This document shows, in pieces, positions 46,474 to 55,588 of a stretch of 64,000 bases of DNA (the stretch's first letter is position 1; each line of letters begins with the position of its first letter). The notes beneath the pieces are model-generated. The model ran no database searches, was not told the DNA's origin, and saw only the letters and a program-made list of their open reading frames with translations. Source of the stretch: an uncultured Amylibacter sp. (GTDB lineage Bacteria; Pseudomonadota; Alphaproteobacteria; Rhodobacterales; Rhodobacteraceae); NCBI GenBank assembly GCA_943846615.1, contig OX044354.1:558001-622000 (forward strand), in the 5' to 3' direction. The translations under genes were made by a program, and so were the position numbers.

Positions 46474-46710
46474 TTACATCCCACCACTTTTACCTCTTAG
46501 GAAGATTGCCCTTGCGAAAGTAACACGATCCTCTTGCTTGATATTTGGATCACTTAAGTGTTGATCGAACAGGTACTCCCTTAAGTTCTTCTTATTCTTT
46601 TGTTTTTTGCTTTTTCTGCGCATAATTCTATTGGCGGCATAGGTAACTAAGCCTAATCCAATTAACCCCTTGAAAACCAAACTTAGTGTTGCGCTGCTTA
46701 GTACAATCAT
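46474..46710 (-). CDS. Small membrane protein between dioxygenase fragment and HD gene
   Basis: A 78-residue protein with one N-terminal helix (LSLVFKGLIGLGLVTYAA) and a very basic segment (RIMRRKSKKQKNKKN). AGGA lies nine bases before the ATG. It sits between the PhyH fragment and the HD gene on the same strand, ten bases after the fragment's stop. Family unknown. Confidence 0.55.
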   Translation of the reverse strand: MIVLSSATLSLVFKGLIGLGLVTYAANRIMRRKSKKQKNKKNLREYLFDQHLSDPNIKQEDRVTFARAIFLRGKSGGM

Positions 46711-46720
46711 AAAACTAATC

Positions 46721-47221
46721 CTAGTAAATCGCGCTATTGTTTTTTGCGCCTACCATCATCACCTTGGCCTGTTCGGTGCGTACGAGATCGTATATTTTCA
46801 TAGCTTCGGCATCAAAATCTGATTTTGGTGCGACGTAAGTGGCGAAATTGTTTTCGTCGTAATTTCCGCGGGCTGGCATCGCATAGTCACGGGCGTTGCC
46901 CGCCTTCGTCATTTTTGGGGAAATGTAGCGGATTGCCACGCCGATGCGGCGATCATCAGATGAATTGAGGCCTGACCCGTGGATGGTTAGGCCGTGATGC
47001 AGGCTCATTGAGCCCGCGGGCAATTCAACGGCAACGCGGTCCTCTGGGGCGACATCAACGACAATTTCTTGGCCGCGTGACAAAAGGTTGTGTTCATCAA
47101 AGCTGTCTTCGTGTGCCAGGATTTCCGATTTATGGCTGCCTTGGACGAAATCCATGCAACCGGATTGCACCGTTGCATCGGACTTTGATGCGTTCTGTGT
47201 GTTTGGAATTTCTTTGGTCAT
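46721..47221 (-). pseudogene. N-terminally truncated PhyH (phytanoyl-CoA dioxygenase-like) gene
   Basis: A 166-residue frame. Residues about 19-105 match the second half of PhyH-family dioxygenases: SGCMDFVQGSH, LLSRGQEI, AGSMSLHHGLTIHGSG with the distal Fe-binding His81, and the 2-oxoglutarate-binding RRIGVAIRYI. The first half, with the HxD iron ligands, is absent, and the sequence upstream of the start does not encode it. Family members are usually 250-290 residues. It is thus a remnant, or a short protein unable to hold iron in the normal way. The neighbouring HD gene makes a phnY- or tmpA-like origin plausible. Confidence 0.65.
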
Positions 47222-47344
47222 TTGTCTTATCCCAGTTGCGTTAGGAAAGGCTAAAACTAAAAAATGATTCCCGTAAAGCAAATCGTGAAGAGGCTTGTCT
47301 TTACACCCCGCCCGCCTTGCGCGAAGAATAAGGTTGAGGGAAAT

Positions 47345-48334
47345 ATGTCCAAGAGCCACATCATCATTATTGACGGAACGCAAAGCCAATTAACCATCGG
47401 CCATGAAACCAATGCGGGGCTGTTATATAAGTTATTGGACGAGGCGCGTGATAAAAAACATTCGACATTACATTATGATGCGGGTGTTCAGGGCCATGGG
47501 TTTTGGAATTGGGTAACGATTGCATCGGGTTGGGGAATGAACCGGATGATCAAGGAGGCCTATGATCGGTTAGCGTCGCGTTATGTTCCCGGGGATAAGA
47601 TATATTTGTTTGGGTTTTCGCGCGGTGCATATGCCGTGCGATCCGTGGCAGGGATGATCAATCAGGTCGGGTTGTTACGTAAGGAATGCGCCACATCGCG
47701 CAATCTGCGCCAAGCGTTTCGGATGTATGAAAATCATGCATCGTCTGAAACGGTGCGCAAGTTTCATGATCATCATTGTCATCAGGAAATTGAAATCGAA
47801 ATGATCGGGGCGTGGGATACGGTTAAGGCGTTGGGAATTGATTACCCGATCCTTTCACGACTGGCGCCGATGGCGACGGATTTTCATGATGATACGATTG
47901 GTGGCGTGGTGAAATATGGATTTCATGCGATTGCGTTGAATGAAACACGCACCGCGTATCGAGCGGTATTATGGGATGCGAAACCAGATTGGGATGGCAC
48001 GTTGGAACAAGTTTGGTTTCGCGGTGCACATTCGGATGTGGGTGGGCATGTGGGCAGTTTTCCACAGGCACGTCAGTTGTCCAATATCCCACTGGTTTGG
48101 ATGTTGGAACGCGTCGTGCGGTGCGGTTTGCCCCTGCCCGATGATTGGCGCAATCGTTTTCCATGCAATCCAGAGGCCCCAGCCGTGGGCACATTACGTG
48201 GGATTTCAAAATTCTTTCTTTTCAGAGAGCCGCGTGCGATTGGACAAAAGCCCAATGAATACTTGCATCACACGGCATATGATTTGTTCAACGGCCAAAA
48301 TCTGCCTGTTCCGGTGCAAAAGCATGTGATGTAG
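47345..48334 (+). CDS. DUF2235 alpha/beta hydrolase (Tle1/T6SS lipase-like)
   Basis: A 329-residue protein with the DUF2235 landmarks: N-terminal IIIIDGTQSQLTIGHETN, nucleophile elbow FGFSRGAYAV (GxSxG), GAWDTVKALG, and WFRGAHSDVGGHVG with catalytic Asp-His. No signal peptide. The DUF2235 group includes type VI effector phospholipases (Tle1), but stand-alone family members are common in roseobacters and their substrate is unknown. ATG with GAGGGAA. A decayed second family member is at 7948. Confidence 0.85.
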   Translation: MSKSHIIIIDGTQSQLTIGHETNAGLLYKLLDEARDKKHSTLHYDAGVQGHGFWNWVTIASGWGMNRMIKEAYDRLASRYVPGDKIYLFGFSRGAYAVRSVAGMINQVGLLRKECATSRNLRQAFRMYENHASSETVRKFHDHHCHQEIEIEMIGAWDTVKALGIDYPILSRLAPMATDFHDDTIGGVVKYGFHAIALNETRTAYRAVLWDAKPDWDGTLEQVWFRGAHSDVGGHVGSFPQARQLSNIPLVWMLERVVRCGLPLPDDWRNRFPCNPEAPAVGTLRGISKFFLFREPRAIGQKPNEYLHHTAYDLFNGQNLPVPVQKHVM

Positions 48335-48415
48335 CGGATTCGCGCACTTGCCCATTTGGCGTGGCTATGGCAAGAACATTGCGAATGTTATCCCATAAGA
48401 GCAGACGCGAAACAC

Positions 48416-49072
48416 ATGACCGATTTTAAAGCCGCCCGTGAAGCAATGGTAGATTGCCAAGTTCGTCCATCAGATGTGACGAAATACCCGATTATTGACG
48501 CATTGCTGCGCACCCCGCGCGAAGATTATGTGCCCGTGGCGAAACAGCCTGTTGCATATGTTGGCGAGCATATTTCGGTATCCCCAAATCGTTCGATTTT
48601 GGACCCTCGTACATTTGCGAAAATGCTGGATGCTGTTTCCATTTCAAACGATGAATTGGTTTTGGATGTTGCAGCCGGAACAGGTTATTCCAGCGCCGTT
48701 ATTGCGCATTTGGCAGAAGCTGTTGTTGCATTGGAAGATGATGCGGCATTGGCGGCGACTGCCAATCAGACATTATCTGACGCAGGCGTCGATAATGCCA
48801 TCGTTGTTAACGGAGCGTTGAATGGTGGCGCTGCTAAACATGGCCCGTATGATGTGATCGTTGTTGAAGGTGCCATTGAAACCTTTTCCGATACGTTGGC
48901 GAAACAATTGAAAGATGGTGGCCGTGCTGTGGCGATTTTTGCAGACGGCGTTGCCAGCCAGTGTTTCATTGGGAAAAAAGTAGGCGAGCGCATGAATTGG
49001 CGCCCTGAATTTGATGCCAGCGCACCGATGCTGGACGGTTTTCAAAAACCGGAGACATTTTCATTTACTTAA
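48416..49072 (+). CDS. pcm: Protein-L-isoaspartate O-methyltransferase-like
   Basis: A 218-residue Rossmann methyltransferase. SAM motif I VLDVAAGTGYSSAV (about residues 82-95), and PCMT-type N-terminal AREAMVDCQVRPSDVTKYPI with the substrate-loop region ISVSPNRSILDP. This is the Alphaproteobacterial variant of PCMT, often found before tolC, as it is here. The ATG at 48416 is the family-typical start; ribosome binding site weak. Confidence 0.87.
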   Translation: MTDFKAAREAMVDCQVRPSDVTKYPIIDALLRTPREDYVPVAKQPVAYVGEHISVSPNRSILDPRTFAKMLDAVSISNDELVLDVAAGTGYSSAVIAHLAEAVVALEDDAALAATANQTLSDAGVDNAIVVNGALNGGAAKHGPYDVIVVEGAIETFSDTLAKQLKDGGRAVAIFADGVASQCFIGKKVGERMNWRPEFDASAPMLDGFQKPETFSFT

Positions 49073-49118
49073 CCAATCCACCCATAGGTTAAGTTTAAAT
49101 ATGCGACAGGAGTCGAAG

Positions 49119-50537
49119 ATGCGCAGACTGATTTTAAGTGGCGTAGTTGCCGTAAGTGTAGCATTCCCAAGCTTTGCGGATACGACTAGCCTTAAGCAAG
49201 CATTAGAAGCGACCTATCGCAACAATCCAACGTTGGCGCAGACGCGTACATCGATTAAAAATTTGGATGAGAGTGTTGTTCAGGCATTGGCGGAGCTAAA
49301 GCCGACTGTGGCGGGGGCTGTTTCGGTTGGCGTTACAGATTTTATTGATCAAACAGAGTCCTCTTTCTTCACCTTAAGTGACCAGAAAAAACCGGATAGT
49401 TATTCAAATGTAGCAACCTTATCTATCACGCAATTGATTTACGACGGAGGTCAACAACGAGGCAAAGTAGACTCAGCCAAGTTAGCCGTTTACGCGGGGC
49501 GCGAGAACTTGATTGCTGCTGAACAAGAAACACTGTTGGCCGCGATTACCGCATATATGGATTTGCGTCGTGCACAGGCAAATTTGAACCTAGCCGAGAG
49601 TAATATCACAGTGCTGCAACAACAATTGCAAGCATCACGTGATCGTTTCGAGGTTGGCGAAGTAACACGCACAGACGTAAGCCAAACAGAAGCGCGCCTA
49701 GCGTCAGCGGTGAGTAACCGTGAAGCAAGTCGTGCGGCCTTGCAAGGCGCCGTTGCAAACTATGAATCGGTGGTTGGCGAAAAACCACATCGGATGCAAA
49801 CACCCCCCGATCACCCCGCCATTCCATCGACACTGGCGGGTGCAGAAGCTGTCGCGTTGCAGGGGCATCCGCGCATCCGCGCCGCGCAACTGGAGTTGAA
49901 AGCGGCAGGAATTGATTTAACGGTTGCACGCAAGAACCGCATCCCAACCGTTAAGGGAACCGTATCAGCAACCAGCAAAGCTGGTTCAGGCATTGCGAAG
50001 TTTGTGCAGGGGAACGAGAAAGAAGTTAACGTAAGCGTTTCTGCATCTATTCCAATTTTTCAGGGTGGTGCACTGGATAGCCGTCAACGTTCCGCAGCAA
50101 ATGCGAAAAAGGTTGATCAATATGCATTGGACGAAGCGATCAATACAACACAATTGAATATCCGCCGCAATTACGCCAATTGGCAGGCCGCGGTTGCCGC
50201 AATTCGAGCCAGCCAAGCACAGATCCGATCGGCGCGTATTGCGTTTGAAGGCGTACAGGAAGAGGCCAAGTTAGGGTCACGTACCACGTTGGATGTGTTG
50301 GATGCGGAACAGGAATTATTGACGGCGCGTTCCAATTTGGTGTCTGCGTTGCGCGATGAACAGGTTCAGGCCTATAATGTGTTGGCTGAAATGGGGCGTT
50401 TAACCGCGCGATCCCTACGGTTGAATGTGGAACATCATGATCCCAAAACCAATTACGAGGCAGTGGTGAAGGATTCACCCCTAGGATTGCAACGTATAAA
50501 CCTGTTGGAAAAGTTACAAAAGCGCCGCAATAAGTAA
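49119..50537 (+). CDS. tolC: TolC-family outer membrane efflux protein
   Basis: A 472-residue protein with a signal peptide (MRRLILSGVVAVSVAFPSFA, cut before DTTSL) and two OEP repeats (about residues 28-210 and 235-420), each with long helices and a beta-strand pair (TLSITQLIYDGG and SVSASIPIFQGG). It is the outer-membrane channel for type I secretion or RND efflux. CAGGAG is seven bases before the ATG. It follows pcm after 46 bases; partner pumps are not here. Confidence 0.92.
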   Translation: MRRLILSGVVAVSVAFPSFADTTSLKQALEATYRNNPTLAQTRTSIKNLDESVVQALAELKPTVAGAVSVGVTDFIDQTESSFFTLSDQKKPDSYSNVATLSITQLIYDGGQQRGKVDSAKLAVYAGRENLIAAEQETLLAAITAYMDLRRAQANLNLAESNITVLQQQLQASRDRFEVGEVTRTDVSQTEARLASAVSNREASRAALQGAVANYESVVGEKPHRMQTPPDHPAIPSTLAGAEAVALQGHPRIRAAQLELKAAGIDLTVARKNRIPTVKGTVSATSKAGSGIAKFVQGNEKEVNVSVSASIPIFQGGALDSRQRSAANAKKVDQYALDEAINTTQLNIRRNYANWQAAVAAIRASQAQIRSARIAFEGVQEEAKLGSRTTLDVLDAEQELLTARSNLVSALRDEQVQAYNVLAEMGRLTARSLRLNVEHHDPKTNYEAVVKDSPLGLQRINLLEKLQKRRNK

Positions 50538-50609
50538 TCAACCTTTTGTCTTTATTGGCGTTAACCATGTTTTTACTGTATCCTAGAGACGAATCTATGG
50601 ATCAGGGCG

Positions 50610-51332
50610 ATGAGCGACAAGTTTTTTACACGACGGATCAAGGCAACGGCCAATACACTTAGACGGGTAATCGCGGATGCACCGCAGGTTGATCAATCCG
50701 TTCAAGAGGCCGATGTTGCGCAAAGTTATCAAGCGGCGGTTCAAGGTCGCATGTCCGCAGCCCCGCGTGTTACGGAACGCGCAACTGTTCAATCAGAGCC
50801 CGCGAAACTGCTGATTTTAAAACGCCCAATTGAGCAAAAAACCGAACGCCACGACAACGCATTTGCCGATCTGGGCGATGCGCATAAAGCGTCACCTGCG
50901 AATTCAATCATTGCGCCTGCAGTCACCAATGCCAAGTTGATGGGAATGGCCGAAAATGCCGTTCATGCGCAGTTGGACGATCTGGGGCCCGCACGTATTC
51001 AAAGCTTGATCGAAGAAATTGCGCCTGTACGCATGGCCAATATTTTTGCCGAAAATGGCGAAGAGCTGGTTGGCCAAGCCGTGAACGCATTTGCGCCTGC
51101 GCAGATTGATGCCTTGGTGAATGAAATCGCGCCCAGTATCATCGAACACGAAGTTTCGCAGGTCGTAAGCGAGAAGGTCGCGCTACGTCTGGAAGCGGAG
51201 TTGCCTGGCGGCATGGAAGAGAGCGTTTTGCGTGTCGTCAAAGAGGAAATGCAGGGAGCGTTTGGATATTCCGTGACCCGCAAAATCCGCCAGCTGATCC
51301 GTGAAGAAATCCGCCTATCCCAGATTGATTAG
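50610..51332 (+). CDS. Helical repeat protein after tolC (PopZ-like by context only)
   Basis: A 240-residue acidic protein without membrane segments. The N-terminal 90 residues are low-complexity and probably disordered. Residues about 113-170 contain two copies of a helical repeat: LGPARIQSLIEEIAPVRMAN and FAPAQIDALVNEIAPSIIEH. The C-terminus is basic and helical (KIRQLIREEIRLSQ). The tolC-DUF2497 (PopZ-like) neighbourhood is usual in Rhodobacterales, but the PopZ C-terminal motif was not recognised. Could be a divergent member or a scaffold protein. Confidence 0.6.
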   Translation: MSDKFFTRRIKATANTLRRVIADAPQVDQSVQEADVAQSYQAAVQGRMSAAPRVTERATVQSEPAKLLILKRPIEQKTERHDNAFADLGDAHKASPANSIIAPAVTNAKLMGMAENAVHAQLDDLGPARIQSLIEEIAPVRMANIFAENGEELVGQAVNAFAPAQIDALVNEIAPSIIEHEVSQVVSEKVALRLEAELPGGMEESVLRVVKEEMQGAFGYSVTRKIRQLIREEIRLSQID

Positions 51333-51336
51333 CCCC

Positions 51337-52794
51337 TTACGCTAGGGTTCCCGACATTTCTAAAATCTGATCGAGATCAGCATAGCGTTCCATGTGATCC
51401 GCCAGCTTTTCCAGCGTATTTTCGACAGTTTTGTCGTAATTCAGGTTGCTGGTGATTGCGCCGATTTCGGACAGGAAGCTGTTGCGAAAATCATCTGCGT
51501 TGAACAGACCATGGATATAGCAACCACGCACCCGCCCGTTGGGAGATCCAGCACCGATGTTTTCATTATTGATGCGCAGCCATGCATTTTTACAATCTGG
51601 GCCGTCTGTGTGACCGATATGTATTTCATAACCAGTGACGGGGTAACCGGATTTGATGTCCCTACCCCGAACCTTTGACAGTTGTTTTTGCGGGGACATG
51701 CGCGTGGTGACATCCAAATGCCCCAAGCCCGCATGAGTGCCTGCAGTACCCTCGATCCCGTCTGGGTCTATTATTTCAGTCCCCAGCATTTGATAGCCAC
51801 CACAGATGCCCAATACATGACCACCTGCGCGAATATGTGCGGCCAGATCAATATCCCAGCCCTGTTCACGGAAAAATTTCAAATCACCAATGGTCGATTT
51901 GCTACCTGGGATCAGGATCAGGTCGGCGTCCAATGGCAAAGGCTTTCCAGCGGAGATAATTTCTACCGAGATATTCGGATCGCATGACAGCGGGTCAAGG
52001 TCGTCGAAATTTGCAATACGAGACAATTGCGGGACCACGATTTTGAAGCCCGAGCCTTCGGATTTTGATTTGATATCGGCGGCGTCTTCGGCGGGGAGTT
52101 TGCCCGCATCCGTGAACCACGGCAAAACGCCCAGCGAAGCCCAGCCCGTGCGGTTCACGATTTCGATCAGGCCGTCATCGAACAAGGATACATCGCCGCG
52201 AAATTTGTTGATCATAAAGCCCTTGATCCGCGCCAGATCATCATCAGGCAATACGCCGTGCGTGCCGACCATTTGCGCGATAACACCACCGCGATCGATA
52301 TCGCCCAGCAGGATAACGGGAATGTTCGCGGCCTCAGCAAAGCCCATGTTTGCGATATCGCCTGTACGCAGGTTGGTTTCAGCAGGCGAACCGGCACCCT
52401 CGACGATGATCAGGTCACAATTTTTCGCCAATGCGTTGAAGCTGTCCATGACGCGGGGGATTAATGTTGGTTTTAGAGCGGCGTATTCGCGTGCCTTCAC
52501 CGTTGTAAGGCGTTGGCCCTGCACGATCACCTGTGCGCCGACATCGGTCTCTGGTTTGAGCAACACAGGGTTCATATCTGTAATTGGATCAACACCACAG
52601 GCCATCGCCTGAAGCGCCTGTGCGCGCCCAATTTCACCGCCATCCGTGGTGACTGCTGCGTTGTTGGACATATTTTGCGGCTTGAACGGCATAACCCGCA
52701 GGCCACGATTGCGAAATGCGCGGCACAAGCCAGCCACAACCATGGATTTACCCACATTTGAACCCGCACCTTGGATCATAATAGACTTTGCCAT
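51337..52794 (-). CDS. cobQ: Cobyric acid synthase
   Basis: A 485-residue ATP-dependent amidotransferase that amidates four carboxylates of adenosylcobyrinate a,c-diamide in cobalamin synthesis. The N-terminal synthetase domain has P-loop [17 protein letters not shown] (about residues 6-22), the C-terminal GATase domain has the nucleophile in [10 protein letters not shown] and His in a late [14 protein letters not shown] 52794 was chosen for the short N-terminus before the P-loop, with AGGG upstream. Other cob genes are outside the window. Confidence 0.94.
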   Translation of the reverse strand: MAKSIMIQGAGSNVGKSMVVAGLCRAFRNRGLRVMPFKPQNMSNNAAVTTDGGEIGRAQALQAMACGVDPITDMNPVLLKPETDVGAQVIVQGQRLTTVKAREYAALKPTLIPRVMDSFNALAKNCDLIIVEGAGSPAETNLRTGDIANMGFAEAANIPVILLGDIDRGGVIAQMVGTHGVLPDDDLARIKGFMINKFRGDVSLFDDGLIEIVNRTGWASLGVLPWFTDAGKLPAEDAADIKSKSEGSGFKIVVPQLSRIANFDDLDPLSCDPNISVEIISAGKPLPLDADLILIPGSKSTIGDLKFFREQGWDIDLAAHIRAGGHVLGICGGYQMLGTEIIDPDGIEGTAGTHAGLGHLDVTTRMSPQKQLSKVRGRDIKSGYPVTGYEIHIGHTDGPDCKNAWLRINNENIGAGSPNGRVRGCYIHGLFNADDFRNSFLSEIGAITSNLNYDKTVENTLEKLADHMERYADLDQILEMSGTLA

Positions 52795-52815
52795 GAGTTG
52801 CCCTATATTCGCGTT

Positions 52816-53385
52816 ATGAACACACCTGCGCATTTGATTTTCGGCGCGGCGATATTCGCCCGTCCAAATAAACCCAAAGTGAACGCCGCCGCAATCATTG
52901 GTGGGCTGTTCCCTGACTTTTCTTTGTATTTTCTGGTGTTTTGGAGCCGTTTCGTATCGCAAAACGACTTTCGTTACATCTTCGACGTTCAGTATTTTTC
53001 CACAGCTTGGCAGGCCGTGTTTGCGGTGGATAATTCGTTTGTGTTGTGGGGGCTGGTTTTAGCGCTTGGATTGTGGATGCGGCGCGATTGGATTTGGGTT
53101 CTCGCGGGGTCTGCGTTAATCCACTTGGTGTTTGATTTTTTATTGCACAACGACGATGCACGACGGCATTTTTGGCCGATTTCGGATTGGGTGTTTGTCA
53201 GCCCCTTCAGTTACTGGGATAGCAATCATCACGGCGGCTTGATCGGGTTGCTGGAACTGGGTGTTGTTTTCGTGATGATGGTGTTTTTGTTTCGCCGATT
53301 TAAGTGGTCTTGGATGAGCGTCGTGTTTGGATTGGTGGCATTAGCAGAGTTCGCACCAGCAATAATGTTTCGCGCAATGCAATAA
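52816..53385 (+). CDS. Polytopic membrane protein adjoining cobQ (often misnamed CobQ)
   Basis: A 189-residue protein with about five helices. [17 protein letters not shown] at the N-terminus, a [12 protein letters not shown] motif and the His/Asp cluster [19 protein letters not shown] resemble YdjM/DUF457-type membrane metal-dependent hydrolases. In Rhodobacterales similar proteins are labelled 'cobalamin biosynthesis protein CobQ' only because they adjoin cobQ. The two starts are 22 bases apart in divergent orientation. Last gene before tRNA-Cys. Confidence 0.75.
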   Translation: MNTPAHLIFGAAIFARPNKPKVNAAAIIGGLFPDFSLYFLVFWSRFVSQNDFRYIFDVQYFSTAWQAVFAVDNSFVLWGLVLALGLWMRRDWIWVLAGSALIHLVFDFLLHNDDARRHFWPISDWVFVSPFSYWDSNHHGGLIGLLELGVVFVMMVFLFRRFKWSWMSVVFGLVALAEFAPAIMFRAMQ

Positions 53386-53446
53386 ATACGCGTTTGATGT
53401 TGCGTCGAAACGGAGGCGTTGTTATAGCCCATTTACACCATAGGTT

Positions 53447-53520
53447 GGCGAGTTGGCGGAGTGGTGACGCAGCGGATTGCAAATCCGTGTACACGAGTTC
53501 GATTCTCGTACTCGCCTCCA
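53447..53520 (+). tRNA. tRNA-Cys (anticodon GCA), island attachment locus
   Basis: A 74-nt cloverleaf. Acceptor GGCGAGT/ACTCGCC, anticodon stem GCGGA/TCCGT (one G-T) with loop TTGCAAA giving GCA, T-loop GTTCGATTC, discriminator T, encoded CCA at 53518-53520. A tyrosine integrase starts 123 bases downstream, so this tRNA is the likely integration target. Confidence 0.96.
53491..53520 (+). other. Presumed attachment site in the 3' half of tRNA-Cys
   Basis: Tyrosine integrases that use tRNAs usually recombine at the T-arm to CCA end. The 3' part of this tRNA is intact, so it would be the copy restored by the island. I saw no second copy to the right of it within the window, so the matching end must lie beyond base 64000. 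Inferred from position only. Confidence 0.5.
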
Positions 53521-53540
53521 AATTACACAACAAAAACAAT

Positions 53541-53557
53541 GATCTATCGGATAGATC
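53541..53557. repeat. Inverted repeat between tRNA-Cys and integrase
   Basis: GATCTATC (53541-53548) and GATAGATC (53550-53557) flank a single G. It may be an integrase or excisionase site or an operator of the integrase promoter. Confidence 0.45.
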
Positions 53558-53579
53558 GTAGTTTGCTGAAATTCTCCAA

Positions 53580-53601
53580 AACCTATACACAACCTATACA
53601 C
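53580..53601 (+). repeat. Tandem 11-bp direct repeat before the integrase
   Basis: AACCTATACAC occurs twice without a gap (53580-53590 and 53591-53601), 43 bases before the integrase start. Direct repeats at this spot fit arm-type integrase binding sites. Confidence 0.55.
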
Positions 53602-53643
53602 TACATAGACATGCAAGATGGTGGCTGTTAGAGTTTAGTTACG

Positions 53644-54792
53644 ATGAAGTCTATTAATAACCACACTCGCAAAAAGACTGTCGAAAAAGGACTCACGATC
53701 TATCAAACAGGTCGAAGTAAGTTCTGGCATTGCCGTCTTTGGGACCGCAGAAACAATAAGTATGTAACGAAGACTTCGGGGGAAACTGACAGGCAAGAGG
53801 CCACCATTGCAGCACGCAATTGGAAAGACTCGTACCTTCAACAGGCGTCTTCACATTTGGTATCCGTAGCAACTTCAAAAGATGCGTTCGAATATTATGC
53901 TCGTATGATACCCGTCACCTCAAAAGACGATTGGGTGATCCTAAAACGCCCTAACGACGGGATTTTAGCCCATTTCGGTAACTTTAATGTAAGTTCAATA
54001 ACTACTGGAACTATTAGAAATTACCTTACGCGGCTTAACGATAATCGTCCTACCCCTCTGTCAAATTCAACCCTAAAAAAACATGTAATCATTTTACGCA
54101 AAGTCCTTAGGCTCGCTCGCGAAGATGGCATCATTTCATCCGTACCAGAAAGCCCTAAGCTACAGCCTGACAAAGCAAAACCCAGACCAGGATTTGAAGT
54201 CGAAGAATTCATAAAACTCTGTGAACATATGCAAGATAGGAAGAAATCAGGCCATTTAACTGAAGAATTTTATAGAATTGCTCTTTTTATCGTTTTTACC
54301 TTCATAAGACCCACCGTTCATGAACTCATGGGACTACGTGTGGGTGATATTACGGTCAAGAAGGAAGGCAAAGAAGCGTACATTGAAATTAAAGTTAATG
54401 GAAAAACTGGATTCAGAATTGCCATATCGATGCCAGAAGCGACGAAATTTTTCAACAGGCAGGTAGAGAGTGAAAATCTGCGCAGTAACGACTATCTTTG
54501 GTTTCCCAATATCACAGACAGGAACTATGCTCTTCGAAAGTTTAGCCTTCAATTTAACAAGGAGCTTGGGTACGCAGGATTGAAACACACCAACGATGGT
54601 CAAACTAGGTCTTCATATAGCTTGAGACACTTTGCGCTGACTTTCCGACTAAACAGTAGTGCTGGAAAAGTTAATGTGTTCACACTGGCAAAAAATGCAG
54701 GGACTTCCGTGCAGATGCTTGAGCAGTATTATATAAGATATCTGAAGCCGAGTAAAAACGTTGTAGCCAACCTTCAACACATTGAATTTTAA
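53644..54792 (+). CDS. int: Tyrosine recombinase (integrase) of a tRNA-Cys island
   Basis: A 382-residue phage-type integrase. It has an N-terminal arm-binding part, SAM-like core-binding domain (about 80-170) and C-terminal catalytic domain: Arg in IRPTVHELMGLRVGD (about residue 219), the box SYSLRHFALTFRL with Tyr in place of the first His of H-x-x-R, and the nucleophile Tyr in MLEQYYIRY (about 361-363). The Tyr-for-His swap and the NAGTSVQMLEQ ending are common in a family of roseobacter integrases. Lower GC than cobQ. It reads away from the tRNA. Confidence 0.9.
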   Translation: MKSINNHTRKKTVEKGLTIYQTGRSKFWHCRLWDRRNNKYVTKTSGETDRQEATIAARNWKDSYLQQASSHLVSVATSKDAFEYYARMIPVTSKDDWVILKRPNDGILAHFGNFNVSSITTGTIRNYLTRLNDNRPTPLSNSTLKKHVIILRKVLRLAREDGIISSVPESPKLQPDKAKPRPGFEVEEFIKLCEHMQDRKKSGHLTEEFYRIALFIVFTFIRPTVHELMGLRVGDITVKKEGKEAYIEIKVNGKTGFRIAISMPEATKFFNRQVESENLRSNDYLWFPNITDRNYALRKFSLQFNKELGYAGLKHTNDGQTRSSYSLRHFALTFRLNSSAGKVNVFTLAKNAGTSVQMLEQYYIRYLKPSKNVVANLQHIEF

Positions 54793-55212
54793 TGTAAAAT
54801 CCTGCCAAGTCAGAGTAAATAGTTCGCATTTAACCATTTGGACGATCTTCCCTATCAACCTGCGTAACGCTTCATAAAGATGCAGCGCCATTCACAAGGA
54901 TGAACCTTTGGGCGTCTTGACAATAAGGTGTTAGGATAATGCACGTAATTCGACCTAGTGCGTTGTAATTATTGGATATCGCATACCTTATTTCACTACA
55001 ATAAGGCGCACATTGGTCAGTAATTGCTTGAGATGCACTTGACTTAGTAACCTTATTATATGAGCCTCCAAGAGGTCTCATTCGAGAGATGGGGATAAAA
55101 CCCTCTTTCAATGATAAGACAGGTCGATCTAATCATTAGATGCCTTAACAATAATATTATTCTTCTTGTTGATCTCAAGTCTTAATATAAGGCCAAGGGC
55201 GGCGTAAAAAGC
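54793..55212. other. AT-rich region after the integrase, no clear gene
   Basis: About 420 bases without a convincing gene. One 79-codon minus-strand frame (54872-55111) has no good start and no family. A near-perfect inverted repeat ATCTAAT-C-ATTAGAT lies at 55127-55141. Nothing else seen before the promoter at 55213. Confidence 0.4.
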
Positions 55213-55241
55213 TTGACAAAACAGTTATTTGATGCTATAAT
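55213..55241 (+). promoter_or_regulatory. Consensus sigma-70 promoter in the island
   Basis: TTGACA at 55213-55218 and TATAAT at 55236-55241 are both perfect consensus with 17 bases between. The transcript would start near 55249. It drives about 340 bases of untranslated sequence before the first ORF at 55589. Confidence 0.75.
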
Positions 55242-55247
55242 AGTGGT

Positions 55248-55560
55248 ACACTTAATGATAACAATATTGTAACTTTATTGCTGATTAATGATATAGACCC
55301 CAAGGTCTACTGAGGCTACATAACAGTCAGCTTAGCCTTATCAAATATGACATATTAGCAGTTCTTAATCTTGATAAAGATTAAGAGTTAATACCAAAGG
55401 TATTAACAACATAGTATCCCATAAGTGTTTGAAAAGTCTACTATTGGTTAGCTTTGAGGCTACGCCAACAGCCTTGTATCTATTAGCGGATAAGACTGTC
55501 TCAAGCAATGATGCGCAATTAGATTAAGAACTGAGCCAAAACGTTTAGAGTTCTCAATAG
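55248..55560 (+). ncRNA. Candidate structured RNA or long structured leader
   Basis: Downstream of the consensus promoter there is no ORF but a set of perfect stems: TAGACC-CCAA-GGTCTA (55294-55309), AGGCTA/TAGCCT (55313-55338), CTTAATCTT-GATA-AAGATTAAG (55364-55385), GTTAATACC-AAA-GGTATTAAC (55387-55407) and AGGCT/AGCCT (55457-55474). A 13-bp long-range pairing (55359-55371 with 55521-55533) could close a domain of about 175 nt, in competition with the third stem. The nonamer TGAGGCTAC occurs twice (55311, 55455). Seen: stems and promoter. Inferred: a noncoding or regulatory RNA. No known RNA family recognised. Confidence 0.5.
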
Positions 55561-55588
55561 CATATGATCACTAAAGCAAACGGAAAAA

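Noticed and set aside
47345..48334. Type VI secretion effector with immunity gene
   Set aside because: The DUF2235 fold is present, but no T6SS, VgrG or PAAR gene and no obvious immunity gene adjoins it; the following gene is pcm.
53541..53601. CRISPR-like repeat near the integrase
   Set aside because: There are only two tandem 11-bp copies and one inverted repeat; no spacer-repeat array and no cas genes in the window.
54872..55111. 79-codon frame on the minus strand after the integrase
   Set aside because: It needs a TTG or late ATG start without a clear ribosome binding site, has no family resemblance, and lies in a region with many short stops in other frames.
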